Source: Allomesorhizobium sp043769475 (GTDB lineage: Bacteria > Pseudomonadota > Alphaproteobacteria > Rhizobiales > Rhizobiaceae). From it: 64,000 nt of DNA. Positions 8,325 through 17,663 of the stretch are shown here, piece by piece; positions within the stretch are counted from its first letter, which is position 1; each line of letters begins with the position of its first letter. Below the pieces are notes generated by a model. It searched no databases. It saw only the letters and a list, made by a program, of their open reading frames with translations, and was not told where the DNA came from. The DNA is taken from the NCBI RefSeq assembly GCF_043769475.1, contig NZ_CP171729.1, forward strand, positions 186,001-250,000. The letters are read 5' to 3'. Position numbers and translations under genes: made by a program.

Positions 8325-9381
8325 TGCATGCCAACCCGCCACGCAGCCTGATGCCCAGCGTATCTCCTATGCGCACGATGTCGCCACGCCCGATACGCTG
8401 ACCGTTGGCAAGTATGTCGACCGGACCATCCATCGGGCGTCCAAGTTCGAAAACATGCCCTTCGCCGGCACTTCTTAGTTCGCCTAGAGAAATAGGCCAG
8501 CGGCCGCATTCAAAGACAAGCACGATCTCGACATCGTCGAGTTCCTCCGTCAGCCCTGGTTGTGATCCGAGTTGTGTCATATACGCATTCTCCAAAGGAC
8601 ATGATCGCGGGCGGAAAGGCCCCCGCAGGATTAGCTGGTCGCCCTCAAGATCTGCACCGGCCCACAACCGGCCGAAAGATAGGGTGATCTCGCCGCGGCC
8701 GAACGGCGCCATGTCCGGCAACAGAGCATCACCGACACATGCCTTTCGAAGAAGCGCCGCAGGAACGCGCAGCGTGCCGATCTCTCCTGCAACCACTATC
8801 GGGAGGTCGGGAGATAACCCGCGCGCCTGTCGCGGTAACTGGCCAAGCAGTTCGCCTAACGCGCGAAACGCAGACGGCACCAAGCCGTCAAGAGGCGTGA
8901 ACAGGAACAGACGACCCGCGCCACTGACCGGGCCCAAGACGATATCCAGTTCGAGATAAGGCGCCAGTGTCATGGCTTCACACACGCGCACGAGTTGCAC
9001 GTTCAACTGCGTCTTATCCTCCAGTCGAGCGACTAACGGCTCAAGTGCAAGTTCCAGAATGAGCGAAGCAGTTGGCTCGGAAGGGAAAGTCAAGCCATTC
9101 TGCACTGTTGCGATGAGCCCCTCTACAAGCGGCCGCGATATCGACAGGACGACCATCTCAGCTCCGATCATCCAAATGCAGTCAAGCATTGGAACGTCGG
9201 CAGATGTCTCTTGCCAGACAAGCCCTGCCATACGCACCGATAGCGGCACGTCGTTAATCCGGCTCTGAAACGGCCTGCGGGAAGCCGCTGTGTCATTGAG
9301 CCACGAGACGACCTCGTGGGACAGTGGCAGCGCTGGTTCAAATATAGTGGGTCTCACCAGAGCGGTTACCAAAGATTGCAC
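8317..9381 (-). CDS. rhcQ: T3SS cytoplasmic ring (C-ring) protein RhcQ (SctQ)
   Basis: A 354-residue protein with a weakly conserved N-terminus and a C-terminal SpoA/FliN-type domain (about residues 280-350: VEIVLVFECGRWPISLGELRS, GHVFELGRP, VDILANGQRIGRGDIVRIGDTLGIRL). SctQ makes the sorting platform under the injectisome. It starts with GTG and lies 27 bp after sctO. Internal translation of a short C-terminal form is known in some SctQ proteins; I saw no convincing internal start signal here. Confidence 0.9.
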   Translation of the reverse strand: MQSLVTALVRPTIFEPALPLSHEVVSWLNDTAASRRPFQSRINDVPLSVRMAGLVWQETSADVPMLDCIWMIGAEMVVLSISRPLVEGLIATVQNGLTFPSEPTASLILELALEPLVARLEDKTQLNVQLVRVCEAMTLAPYLELDIVLGPVSGAGRLFLFTPLDGLVPSAFRALGELLGQLPRQARGLSPDLPIVVAGEIGTLRVPAALLRKACVGDALLPDMAPFGRGEITLSFGRLWAGADLEGDQLILRGPFRPRSCPLENAYMTQLGSQPGLTEELDDVEIVLVFECGRWPISLGELRSAGEGHVFELGRPMDGPVDILANGQRIGRGDIVRIGDTLGIRLRGGLACND

Positions 9382-9408
9382 GATTGTGCCACGCCGAGGA
9401 CCTGCGGG

Positions 9409-9945
9409 TTATCGGATCTGATTGCGCGACATCTGGACAAGCGGACCCCTCCCATACCGAAGCAGTATCTCATCGTCGGCCTCGATCTCGCCTGCGACCT
9501 CCGAATGAACCTCGACGGCGCGCCGGACGTCGTCCTCGATTTGTTTCCATTTGTGCGTTGCCGCCGAACATATGACCCATAGGTCCCGCGTCTCGGAGGC
9601 CGCTATCTCGGCCCTTTCCTGAGTGATGCGCGCACTATCAAGCATCTGGCGTCTGAAAGTGACCTCAGCCGCAAGCTGCTCAATATGGAGGTGGTGACGG
9701 TCGAGCGCGGCGCTAGATAAGTTTTCGAGCGTCATCAGACCCTGGTAGAGCGCTGCTTGAGCCGTTGAGCAATGTTGCTGTGCCATTGCAAGCTCTCGGG
9801 AGGCATTCTGTGCGGCTGAGGTGGCCATATGGCGCTGCGCTTCCATCTTGGACAGCTCACGAAGGGCACGACGCTCTTGCATTTCCTTCAGGAGCCGCAA
9901 CCTCGACGCCTGAACATAATTCACGCGGTCAGACGCGACATCCAT
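9409..9945 (-). CDS. T3SS stalk protein SctO (Y4yJ/YscO-like)
   Basis: A 178-residue, charged and almost entirely helical protein with long heptad-like stretches (LRLLKEMQERRALRELSKMEAQRH and EQLAAEVTFRRQMLDSARITQERAEI). This is the expected coiled-coil hairpin of YscO/FliJ-type stalk proteins that sit in the ATPase hexamer. The call rests on composition and on the conserved place between rhcN and rhcQ, as for y4yJ in Sinorhizobium NGR234. Its 5' end overlaps the end of rhcN by 25 bp. Confidence 0.8.
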   Translation of the reverse strand: MDVASDRVNYVQASRLRLLKEMQERRALRELSKMEAQRHMATSAAQNASRELAMAQQHCSTAQAALYQGLMTLENLSSAALDRHHLHIEQLAAEVTFRRQMLDSARITQERAEIAASETRDLWVICSAATHKWKQIEDDVRRAVEVHSEVAGEIEADDEILLRYGRGPLVQMSRNQIR

Positions 9946-11279
9946 GCGACCGTCTCCTCAAACCCTGACGCCTCGTCTTCGCTCTGGCGCAAAAACTCCC
10001 TCAGCTCATCGATTGACGCGACAGCCCGGTCCGTCAGGGGATCGCCGCCTTCCTTGTATTCGCCGACATTGATCAAAAACTCGGTCTCGGCATAGCGCGA
10101 GAGGAGTTCACGGAAAAAGGATGCTGCCTTGCGATGTGTCCCCGAAACGACCGCGTCCATTACGCGACTGCGACTCTGCAGCACATCGATAGCGGGGAAA
10201 TGCGATCGCGCCGCAATAACGCGTGAGAGGATGACATGGCCATCGAGAATGCCGCGCGATTCTTCGGCGATTGGATCACCCGTGCCATCGCCTTCCACAA
10301 GCACGGTATAGAAAGCCGTGATTGAGCCACGTTCACCCATCCCGGCGCGCTCCAGCAGGCCTGGCAGCATGCCAAAAACGGAAGGCGGAAAGCCCCGTCG
10401 CGTCGGCGGCTCACCCGCAGCAAGGCCTATTTCGCGCATGGCGCGGCAGAAGCGTGTCAGCGAGTCCAGCATGAGAGCAACGCGTAGCCCTTGTTCGCGA
10501 AAATATTCCGCGAGTGCTGTCGCCATCGGAGCACATTGCGCCCGCTCAACCGCCGAGCGGTCGGACGTTTCAACAACAACGACCGTACGGCGAAGGCCCT
10601 CCTCGCCAAGGTGCCTCTCGATGAATTCACGAACTTCACGTCCCCGTTCGCCTATGAGCGCGACTATGACAACGTCAGCGGCGGCGCCTTTTACGATCTG
10701 TGACAATAACGTCGACTTGCCACAACCTGGCTCGCCGTAGATCCCGATCCGCTGGCCCTCGCCGCACGTCAGGAGACCATCCAGGGCACGGACCCCGAGC
10801 GGGAATGGCCGCTCAATCATGCGCCGTGTCATTGGATTGGGGGCTTTGCCGTGCAGCGGGCGAGTTTCGGCGGTTTTGATCTGGCCTTTGCCGTCCAGGG
10901 GACGGCAACGACTGTCAATCACGCGGCCGAGCAAATCGCCGCCGACCGGTACTTCACGCATTCGTCCAGTGGCCACGACTTCCGCGCGGCTGGACAGGCC
11001 TACCAAGTCACCGATCGGCGTCAGCAATACGCCATCATCCAACAGGCCGATCACCTCGGCTTCGAGCGACAGTCCGGTTCGCGGATCCTGTAGTAGGCAA
11101 AGTTCTCCAATGCGAGTGTCCGGCATGACGGCATGGACCAGTGTGCCGACAGCCCGCGTGATCCTGCCGCGCACGACGCGCGTATCGAGTCGCTTTGCCG
11201 CAGCTCTCAAAGACGAGATCGCTGGATCGGGAGCCCGGATGGCAGCGTCGTTATTGTTTTCTGATACCGGCGTGGTCAC
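9921..11279 (-). CDS. rhcN: T3SS ATPase RhcN (SctN)
   Basis: A 452-residue F1-type hexameric ATPase that strips chaperones and unfolds substrates at the injectisome base. Visible motifs are the Walker A GEPGCGKST at residues 182-190, GERGREV starting at 211 (with the usual catalytic Glu), and the Walker B strand VALMLDSLTRF with Asp at 272. LAAGEPPTRRGFPPSVFG follows, as in all SctN/FliI proteins. The third Walker A position is Pro, whereas many family members have Ser or Ala. It is coupled to rhcL by a 4-bp overlap and to sctO by a 25-bp overlap. Confidence 0.97.
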   Translation of the reverse strand: MTTPVSENNNDAAIRAPDPAISSLRAAAKRLDTRVVRGRITRAVGTLVHAVMPDTRIGELCLLQDPRTGLSLEAEVIGLLDDGVLLTPIGDLVGLSSRAEVVATGRMREVPVGGDLLGRVIDSRCRPLDGKGQIKTAETRPLHGKAPNPMTRRMIERPFPLGVRALDGLLTCGEGQRIGIYGEPGCGKSTLLSQIVKGAAADVVIVALIGERGREVREFIERHLGEEGLRRTVVVVETSDRSAVERAQCAPMATALAEYFREQGLRVALMLDSLTRFCRAMREIGLAAGEPPTRRGFPPSVFGMLPGLLERAGMGERGSITAFYTVLVEGDGTGDPIAEESRGILDGHVILSRVIAARSHFPAIDVLQSRSRVMDAVVSGTHRKAASFFRELLSRYAETEFLINVGEYKEGGDPLTDRAVASIDELREFLRQSEDEASGFEETVAWMSRLTA

Positions 11280-11899
11280 AGTTCGCCTTTTGCAGAAAGC
11301 GGCCCGAAGCCGAGGCGCAACACGCGCATCTGCGCATCAAGCCCCAGATCGACATTGCCGTACTCGCTCCACAGCACGCATCGTTGCGGTGACAACGTCG
11401 GATCTGGTTCGATCCGAACCCTCGGCCGACCATCCTGTCCGTCGTATCCAGCGAACTCTCGCGCAAGCATGTCCACTTGCATCGGACACACATGAAGACA
11501 AACTTCCGCGCCGCTGTATTGGCGCTCAATGGCGTGACGAACAGCCATCACCAATAGCTCGCCCGGATCGAAAGCTCCCACGAGATCGCTTAATATCTCC
11601 ATCACGAGCTGCGGCAATTCCTGCTCCAGAACCGCCTTTCGTCGCGCGACTTCGGAGACTGCCTCCGCAATCAGCCGTGCCATTTCCTCGGCGCCTGCAT
11701 TCAAGCCCTCGGTATGGCCGCGCGCCAACTCACGCTGATAAGCGGCGCGTGCCCAGCCGCGAACCCGCTGCTGATGCCGTTCTGCGGCAGCACGCGCTTC
11801 TGCGGCGCTATTCCAGATTTCGAGCTCGCTCGCCGGAATCAGTGGCCCAACTGGGCGCATCTGCGGCGCGATCGGCGCCACGGAAATGTCGGCTGTCAT
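11276..11899 (-). CDS. nolV: T3SS ATPase regulator RhcL/NolV (SctL)
   Basis: A 207-residue protein with an Ala/Glu/Arg-rich coiled-coil N-terminal half (AAEARAAAERHQQRVRGWAR) and a C-terminal FliH/YscL-type domain (residues about 90-200, ending LRLGFGPLSAKGEL). SctL links the ATPase to the C-ring and restrains its activity. Gene order nolT-nolU-nolV-rhcN is the conserved rhizobial order. The start overlaps the end of the nolU frame by 4 bp. Confidence 0.9.
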   Translation of the reverse strand: MTADISVAPIAPQMRPVGPLIPASELEIWNSAAEARAAAERHQQRVRGWARAAYQRELARGHTEGLNAGAEEMARLIAEAVSEVARRKAVLEQELPQLVMEILSDLVGAFDPGELLVMAVRHAIERQYSGAEVCLHVCPMQVDMLAREFAGYDGQDGRPRVRIEPDPTLSPQRCVLWSEYGNVDLGLDAQMRVLRLGFGPLSAKGEL

Positions 11900-12535
11900 A
11901 TCAGCGGGTTCTCCGTCTCATAATGGGCTACTACAAGCGAGAACAACCGGCCTGAGGCGTTCACGTGCTCAGGCTGTGGATTCTCGGCGGCGGTCCCCAC
12001 GGGCAACCGCAGAAGCACGCGGTCACGCTCCATCACTGGCCTGTCATGGAGCCAAGCACCAAGACAGGCATGTCCATCGCGTTCGATTTGCTGCGCGAGT
12101 TTTTCCGGGTCAGCGATCAATCTGTTCTCAATCGCATGCGCCAGATGTCGGATTCCAAATGCGTGCGCATCAGCGCCGATATATCCAATAAGCACGGTGA
12201 GGTCAGGCTGAGAGACAAGCTTAAGCAGCGAACGGGCATGCCATATACTACCTGCAAGGAGGGCAGCCCGATGCGGATCATTCCCGCGCAGAAGGTCCGG
12301 CCCCCAGTCGATGCGGTTCGAGATCCAGGTCATTGTCAAGCAGCAATTCTGTCAGTCTTAGCTGCAGTCTGGGGCACTTCTGCAACTGCGCTAACGTCGC
12401 AGCCGATAAGGCCGGATCAAGACGCGCGGCAAGACGAGTAGGATGGGCCGAAGCAGCAAGCTCGCTCCGGCCCAAGGAAGGCAATTGGAACGAATCATCA
12501 GGTTGGGCGGTGTGTATCGGCATTGGCATTGACAT
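11896..12535 (-). pseudogene. nolU: T3SS protein NolU (SctK), reading frame broken by +1
   Basis: Two consecutive minus-strand frames give the two parts of a NolU-like protein. The first runs from ATG at 12535 to about residue 78 (LRLTELLLDNDLDLEPHR); the second resumes with DLLRGNDPHRAALLAG and ends at 11896. Together they give about 213 residues, close to the ~212 of NolU. Removing one base from the run of five C on the plus strand (12301-12305) would join them as HRLGPDLLRGNDPHR. NolU/SctK is an accessory sorting-platform protein. Whether the break is a sequencing error, a real mutation or a slippage site cannot be settled from the sequence. The start lies 1 bp past the nolT stop. Confidence 0.8.
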
Positions 12536-12536
12536 G

Positions 12537-13397
12537 TCACTTACGCGCTATCGCCAGTGTCTTTTTGCGAATGGTCTCGACAGCGGAAACATCCGCCTGC
12601 CGCTCGACCTTGGAAAGTTCGCCTGATTTTTGCCTACGCCGCCGGCTAAGAGCACTGGCTAAGAGATAGGACGCCACTGCGAATACAGCTGCGGCAATAC
12701 CGATTACGGTTGCCAGAAGTGGCGCTGGAACGGGCCTGGACGTTTGGGCCAAAACAGTCGCCGGCATGGACCGTTGCTCAGGCGCGAACCGCTCCACCGG
12801 CACCAAAACCACCTCTACCTTGTCGTAGGACAACCCTTCGATGCTGTCGGCCACGAGCATCTTTATCTTCGGCAGCAGAACGGAGAGATTTGCTTTGGCG
12901 TCGTGCCTGATAAAAACCGAGGCCGAGGATGGCGTGGCGCCTGCTCGCAAAAGATCGGTATGCGGCAGAACCACATGAACACGAACAGAGAACACGCCAT
13001 CGATATCGCTGATCGTGCGCGACAACTCTTCGCTCAGTGCATACACGTAACGGGCACGCTCCTCAGTTGGCGAGGCAATCAGGCCTGATCCGTCGAATAT
13101 CTCGCCGAGGTTCTTGAAGGACTGGCGCGGCAAACCCTTGCCGTTCAGTAGGTTGATTGAGAAAGCAAGCAGCTTTTCGTCAACCTGGATCGTGCTGGTC
13201 CCATCTTTGGCAGCCACCCGGGTCGCAGCAACGCCGTTGTCTATCAGAAGGGCGAGCATCTCATTCGCCTCGCGCTCCTGCAGTTGCGTGTAGAGGTCGA
13301 CCTTGCAACCACTGAGAGCTACGAGAAGTGGCACGACCAGACGAAGCGATCGCCGACCAGACGTGCCACGCATGATTTCCTCGGCTACGCCAATCAT
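12537..13397 (-). CDS. nolT: T3SS inner ring lipoprotein NolT/RhcJ (SctJ)
   Basis: A 286-residue YscJ/FliF-type protein. It has an N-terminal signal with a lipobox (LVALSGC, Cys at about 31), a periplasmic double-domain region (LYTQLQEREANEMLALLIDNGV is the hallmark start; VRVHVVLPHTDLL follows) and a C-terminal transmembrane helix (about residues 228-252) with a basic tail. It forms the inner membrane ring. An alternative ATG at 13373 would shorten the N-terminus by eight residues and place the signal closer to the start. It follows nopB by 9 bp. Confidence 0.95.
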   Translation of the reverse strand: MIGVAEEIMRGTSGRRSLRLVVPLLVALSGCKVDLYTQLQEREANEMLALLIDNGVAATRVAAKDGTSTIQVDEKLLAFSINLLNGKGLPRQSFKNLGEIFDGSGLIASPTEERARYVYALSEELSRTISDIDGVFSVRVHVVLPHTDLLRAGATPSSASVFIRHDAKANLSVLLPKIKMLVADSIEGLSYDKVEVVLVPVERFAPEQRSMPATVLAQTSRPVPAPLLATVIGIAAAVFAVASYLLASALSRRRRQKSGELSKVERQADVSAVETIRKKTLAIARK

Positions 13398-13406
13398 GCG
13401 CGCGGT

Positions 13407-13913
13407 TCAGCCTTCCTTTAGAAGTTTATTCACGGATGAGGTGATGCCGCTGACACCTTTGGAAAGAAGAGCAACCTGGGTGACGCCGTTGTAAAGATCC
13501 CGTAGACCAGCAATCATGCCTTCGAAACTATGCTCCCCGTGCGTAACGCCCGACATTCCGGTTCTCGCATCACCTTCGGCAGGAAGCTTCTGCGGCGGCC
13601 CAGGTAGAGCACCCTTCAAAAGGCCTACCTGATGGTCGAACGCGGCCGAACCAACAGTATTGTCGGGGTACATAGAAGAAATCCTCTGCAACACGCGGTC
13701 GCCCAAGGCACTCGCCTGCGTAGCCGCGCGTTGAACATCCATCGCCGGAGAAACTGGCACCCTCGGTGGCGCCGAGGCGGTATCGTTTTTCAGCGAGTCG
13801 GACGCGTGCGCTAGAGCGCGCTCAAACTGGGTCTGCTCGCTGAACGACGGTGACCCGACCCTGGGGAGACAGTCCGTTAGAGTGGTAGTGATCGACGTGA
13901 TAGGTATCATCAT
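13407..13913 (-). CDS. nopB: Nodulation outer protein B (NopB/NolB)
   Basis: A 168-residue protein starting MMIPITSITTTLTDCLP, matching NopB (NolB), a secreted component of the rhizobial T3SS pilus needed for effector delivery. It is hydrophilic, has no signal peptide, and its C-terminus (HSFEGMIAGLRDLYNGVTQVALLSKGVSGITSSVNKLL) resembles helical needle- or rod-type proteins. It is the first gene of the nopB-rhcU operon. A tts box lies about 80 bp upstream. Confidence 0.9.
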   Translation of the reverse strand: MMIPITSITTTLTDCLPRVGSPSFSEQTQFERALAHASDSLKNDTASAPPRVPVSPAMDVQRAATQASALGDRVLQRISSMYPDNTVGSAAFDHQVGLLKGALPGPPQKLPAEGDARTGMSGVTHGEHSFEGMIAGLRDLYNGVTQVALLSKGVSGITSSVNKLLKEG

Positions 13914-13993
13914 GCAAAGACCCGATTACTTCCTCTTTGACCGAGCGAACCCGGCCCGTTCATCGTTCGCTATTGGGTCTCCGTCTAGGGGGG

Positions 13994-14015
13994 CGAGCTG
14001 ACGACAAGCTGACTA
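13994..14015 (-). promoter_or_regulatory. tts box upstream of the nopB-rhcU operon
   Basis: On the minus strand the site reads TAGTCAGCTTGTCGTCAGCT, an excellent match to the tts box core. It lies in the divergent region between nopB (minus) and nolW (plus), oriented towards nopB, about 80 bp from its start codon. TtsI is expected to activate the whole secretion operon from here. Confidence 0.88.
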
Positions 14016-14101
14016 ACTAAGCCTGGTTTCGTCATCTAAAAAAACACGCTGGCCGACTTAGTCACTTGTGAAAAATTCTGACTTTGGTTTATCAGTGCGG
14101 G

Positions 14102-14803
14102 ATGCTGAGAGCGCTCATCCAATCCGTCACCCCGCACGTTTTGAGATTTCTGTGTGCCGGGTTTTTTCTCTCCACCGGAAGCCACGCAGCTCTCGGCGTC
14201 CCTTTATCGCTCTCCAACACACCCTACAGGTATACGGTTCTCGATCAGGATCTCTCTGCCGCGCTGCAGGAATTCGGCAACAACATGAATCTCCGAGTCA
14301 ACATTAGCGCCGAGGTGAAGGGGCGAATCCGCGGGAACATGCCGGATTTGCCACCGCGCGAGTTTCTCGATCGCTTGGCCAACCTGTATGGTCTGCAATG
14401 GTACTATGATGGGCTTGTCCTCTACGTGTCAGCCGCAAAAGAAGCGCAAACTCGCATGCTTGTGTTGACTTCGATTCGCTTCGATGCGTTCAAGGGCGCC
14501 CTCGACAAACTTGAGATCTCCGATGACCGCTACGTCGTGAGGCCCGCGCCGGGAAATGGCCTCGTTTTGATTTCCGGTCCGCCGCGCTTCACCGCGCTCG
14601 TGGAGCAGACGTTCAATGGCCTCGTCGCGGAGGCACAGGCGCAGACTCACGTCCCTGAAACGCCGCCAAGGGAATCGGTCCTAACATTGTTTCGGGGCTC
14701 CTCCACCATGGTCGTCCGCGATGGATTACCTGAAGCCGCTTATTCGTCTGACGTGCCGCAGCAGGATGCCGTTGGCGGGAAGCCTGAGCCACGCCAAAAA
14801 TGA
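14102..14803 (+). CDS. nolW: T3SS secretin N-terminal protein NolW (RhcC1)
   Basis: About 233 residues. Rhizobia split the outer-membrane secretin SctC into two genes; this is the N-terminal half with a signal peptide (FLCAGFFLSTGSHAALG) and N0/N1 periplasmic domains (YRYTVLDQDLSAALQEFGNNMNLRV, MPDLPPREFLDRLANLYGLQWYYDG, VLTSIRFDAFKGALDKL). The C-terminal half is rhcC2 at 18242-19729. I prefer the ATG at 14102; an in-frame TTG at 14084 would add six residues. It is divergent to nopB and upstream of nopX, the classical nolXW-BTUV arrangement. Confidence 0.93.
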   Translation: MLRALIQSVTPHVLRFLCAGFFLSTGSHAALGVPLSLSNTPYRYTVLDQDLSAALQEFGNNMNLRVNISAEVKGRIRGNMPDLPPREFLDRLANLYGLQWYYDGLVLYVSAAKEAQTRMLVLTSIRFDAFKGALDKLEISDDRYVVRPAPGNGLVLISGPPRFTALVEQTFNGLVAEAQAQTHVPETPPRESVLTLFRGSSTMVVRDGLPEAAYSSDVPQQDAVGGKPEPRQK

Positions 14804-14869
14804 TATCCGCGGCCGCAGCTTCGGGAAAAAACGTCACCGCGGCCACCCCTGATTGTGAATTGTCTGAAC

Positions 14870-14903
14870 TCGTCAGTTTCTCGAAAGCTAAACCGCTCAT
14901 GGT
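14870..14903 (+). promoter_or_regulatory. tts box upstream of nopX
   Basis: The plus strand reads GTCAGTTTCTCGAAAGCTAA from 14872, matching the tts box core very closely. It lies after the nolW stop and about 190 bp before the nopX start, so nopX should have its own TtsI-dependent promoter. Confidence 0.87.
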
Positions 14904-15088
14904 GGGAACCGGCAGCTTCAGCGATCTCCGGCCATTGTGCCGGAATTGCACATGGAGCTAGCCCAGAACGAGGCAATTTGAAGCACAGCAGGGGCATTGG
15001 TCCCAGCCGAGCTCTGAACTGTCAAAGCTCGTGAACACATTTGGCGTCGCCCTTGTGGGGACTGCAATTTCACGTTTTAGGAGTCACG

Positions 15089-16976
15089 ATGTCGATCAAT
15101 ACCGCCAGCAACGTTTTCAATAGCCCGAATATCCCCCCGTACAGCAGCTTGAATCCGATATCTGCGTTGGAAAAGATGCAGGAAAACGCATCGACCTTCG
15201 ATGCGATGCTGTCCTTTCAACTGCTCCAAGACAGCACTAGTCCCTACTCGGTCCGGGACCAGCTGCCGCGGAAACTCGCATCGTCGATGGAGGAATTGCT
15301 CAAGAACCCATCGGGGTCGCTGTCGCCGGATGTCGAATCGTCGTTGGAGGAATTGAGCAAGAACCCATTGGCTCTGCTGCCGCCAAACATGAGGGCGGCA
15401 ATCGAGATCAATGGATCAGGGCCCGCAGCCTTCTGCGATCGTCCCCCCTCCCGTTGCGCCGGCGCCAATAAAAAGCGATAGAATCACGTGGAACGGCGGC
15501 TCGCTGTCCCAAACCGAGTTGCAGATTGTGGCAGTGCTGAACCGTCACAAGGACCTATGCCCGCTTAGTTGGGAATCGTTGACCGCTAGAGCCAATGATC
15601 CCTCTACGCCACCGGATCTGAAAGCGGCGATTGAGGGATTGCAGCAGCATCCAGAACTTTTTTATGCGATCGGCTCTCAGGGCGATGGCCGCTGTGGCGG
15701 TAAGATCACGGCCAAGGACTTGTCCGGATTCTCCAAGCATCATTCACAAGTTGCCGCATTTCAGGGGCAGCAGGCGCAAAACTACGCGCAGAACTACATC
15801 CCATCCGACAGTACTGGAAATCCGCATCCGTCGGTCATGACCAGGAACGATGCAATGCGCGAGCTTTACCGGTACTCCGAAAACCTGCCCAAGAACCTGA
15901 GTCTGGCTGATTTCAAGCAGATCGTCGAAGGCGATGCGAAAACCGGCAAATGTCCGCCGCAGGTCATTGCGGCGGCTCAGTACTTCGTCAGTCACCCGAA
16001 TGAATGGAAGCAGTTGTACGGTGGTTCGATAGACAAGGTCCACAAAGAGGATTTTCTCAAGATCGCTTCATCTTCCATGAGCCTTACGCAAACCGAGCTG
16101 AATACCCTGAAGACGATCAACAGCAACCAGCGCGCTTTCTTTGGGAACGGTGTCCTGACTCGTGACAAGCTGGCGAGAATGGCACAAGACAATAGCCTCG
16201 ATCCCAAGGTACGGCAAACGGCCTCGCAGTTGCTCTCCGATCCGCTTCTGTTCGGTCTGTTGAACAATACGATTACGGGCTACAAGACCCACAATGGGTT
16301 CTTCGACTTCGGCGGCGGGCATACGGTCGATTCCGGTAACATCAGCAAAAAAGACTTCGCGCACTTCTGCGGCAACATGTCGACTGCGAACCGCACCGTT
16401 CAGCAGACGAAGACCCATGTGCCTGAAACCGCCGCAGAGCAGGAGGCCGTCGCGGACATGAGGATGGGTGCGGCGGACCAGCCCGATTTCAAGTCTGCCA
16501 AGAAGAACGGCGGGGCGTTCGTCCACACAGTCAGCGGCGTGCTCAAGGTGCACGCTCAAGTGCTTGACTGGGCTGCAACGGCGGTGGGATTGCTCAGCTT
16601 CATCCCGGTCATCGGACAAGTAGCCGATGTCGCATCGATGGCGCTTGCATCACAGGCGCAAGCGGAAAATCTTGTCCGTACAGCCATTACCGGAGGCGAT
16701 ATGAAGAAGGCGCTGCTCGAAGCTGGCATCAATATCGGAGCGCAGGCGCTCAGCCTTGTCGCAGGCCCCCAGGTCAAGCTTGCAATTCGCAACGGGCTTG
16801 TGAAGGCGGCAATGGAAGAGGCCGCGACGGCCGGCATCAATCTGCCGATTTCCATGGCGCAAACCTATGCACAAGACTATTTGTACAACCTGAAAGCACG
16901 CCTTACGGCCGAACCTGTGCAAGCGGCCGGCCTCCCCAGCCAGATGGGCATGCCATCGTACCAGAACCTGGCCTGA
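15089..16976 (+). pseudogene. nopX: T3SS translocator NopX (NolX), reading frame broken by +1
   Basis: The N-terminal frame starts at ATG 15089 (MSINTASNVFNSPNIPP, the NolX start) and the long C-terminal frame (about 510 residues, ending SQMGMPSYQNLA) continues in the +1 frame. The join must be near 15411-15460; a run of six C at 15443-15448 is the simplest place, since dropping one C gives a continuous Pro-rich linker. NopX/HrpF-type proteins form the translocon pore in the host membrane; the hydrophobic segment AATAVGLLSFIPVIGQVADVAS fits that role. The reconstructed length of about 629 is slightly above the ~596 I recall for NGR234. A tts box lies about 190 bp upstream. Error, mutation and slippage are all possible. 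Confidence 0.85.
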
Positions 16977-17663
16977 CAACAAATGTGCGACTTCCTCGCC
17001 ACGCTTCATCGTTCTATCAATCACCTACGGGAAACCTTTGCCTTTCCGGGCGTCGATTGAGCAGGCGTGCCTTAGGGATCGCGGTTGGTTCGCAGCAGGC
17101 CCGGGCTTAATCCACTGATCGTTCGGCCTTAACGTCGTTTTCACACTTAAAGCTTGTGAGAAGGTGAGAACGGCTCGAAAAGAATCCGGAAAAGAGCAGT
17201 CATGCTGACCAGTTGGCGCAGCGGCCCGGCGCCAGTGCTTCACGGGTGGCCATAGGCCCCACCGGCCCGCAACACGGGCCGGTGGGGCGCGATGCAGCCG
17301 CGCCATCTTTGCCGGCACGACCGGCCAAGATAAAGGTCGCTTGGCCACTTGAGCCAAGCCGCCGTCGCTTCACGATACGCGCCCTTAAACCGGCCAACGA
17401 AGAACGCCGCTCAGCGCTCTTGTTGTGCTCGTCTAAAGAGGTTTGTTGGAGCGGGTTGCCTCTCGTATGGCAGTCACCGCCGAGTCTTGGCAACGCTACG
17501 GTCGCAGCGCCACTCGGGAGCGCCGTAGAGAGGGGAGGGGCAACCTATCTCGATTAGCACGATCGTGTATTGTCAAGGCCGGCGCGCCGCCAGATCTGAT
17601 GGATCGGCAAATGTTGCATACTGGAGCAGGTGCCGGGCTCTACCGAGACCATAGCGACCCATG
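16977..17663. other. Intergenic DNA between the convergent nopX and y4xK-like genes
   Basis: No gene recognised on either strand. The stretch contains one strong hairpin (17256-17288, listed separately). The open frames that cross it are Arg/Pro-rich or antisense to one another. Confidence 0.55.
17256..17288. terminator. Strong GC hairpin, possible bidirectional terminator
   Basis: A perfect 13-bp inverted repeat (CCCCACCGGCCCG / CGGGCCGGTGGGG) with a 5-nt loop, extended by one more G-C pair. It sits between convergent genes, as a terminator would, but no run of T follows on either side, so a Rho-independent role is uncertain. Confidence 0.45.
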
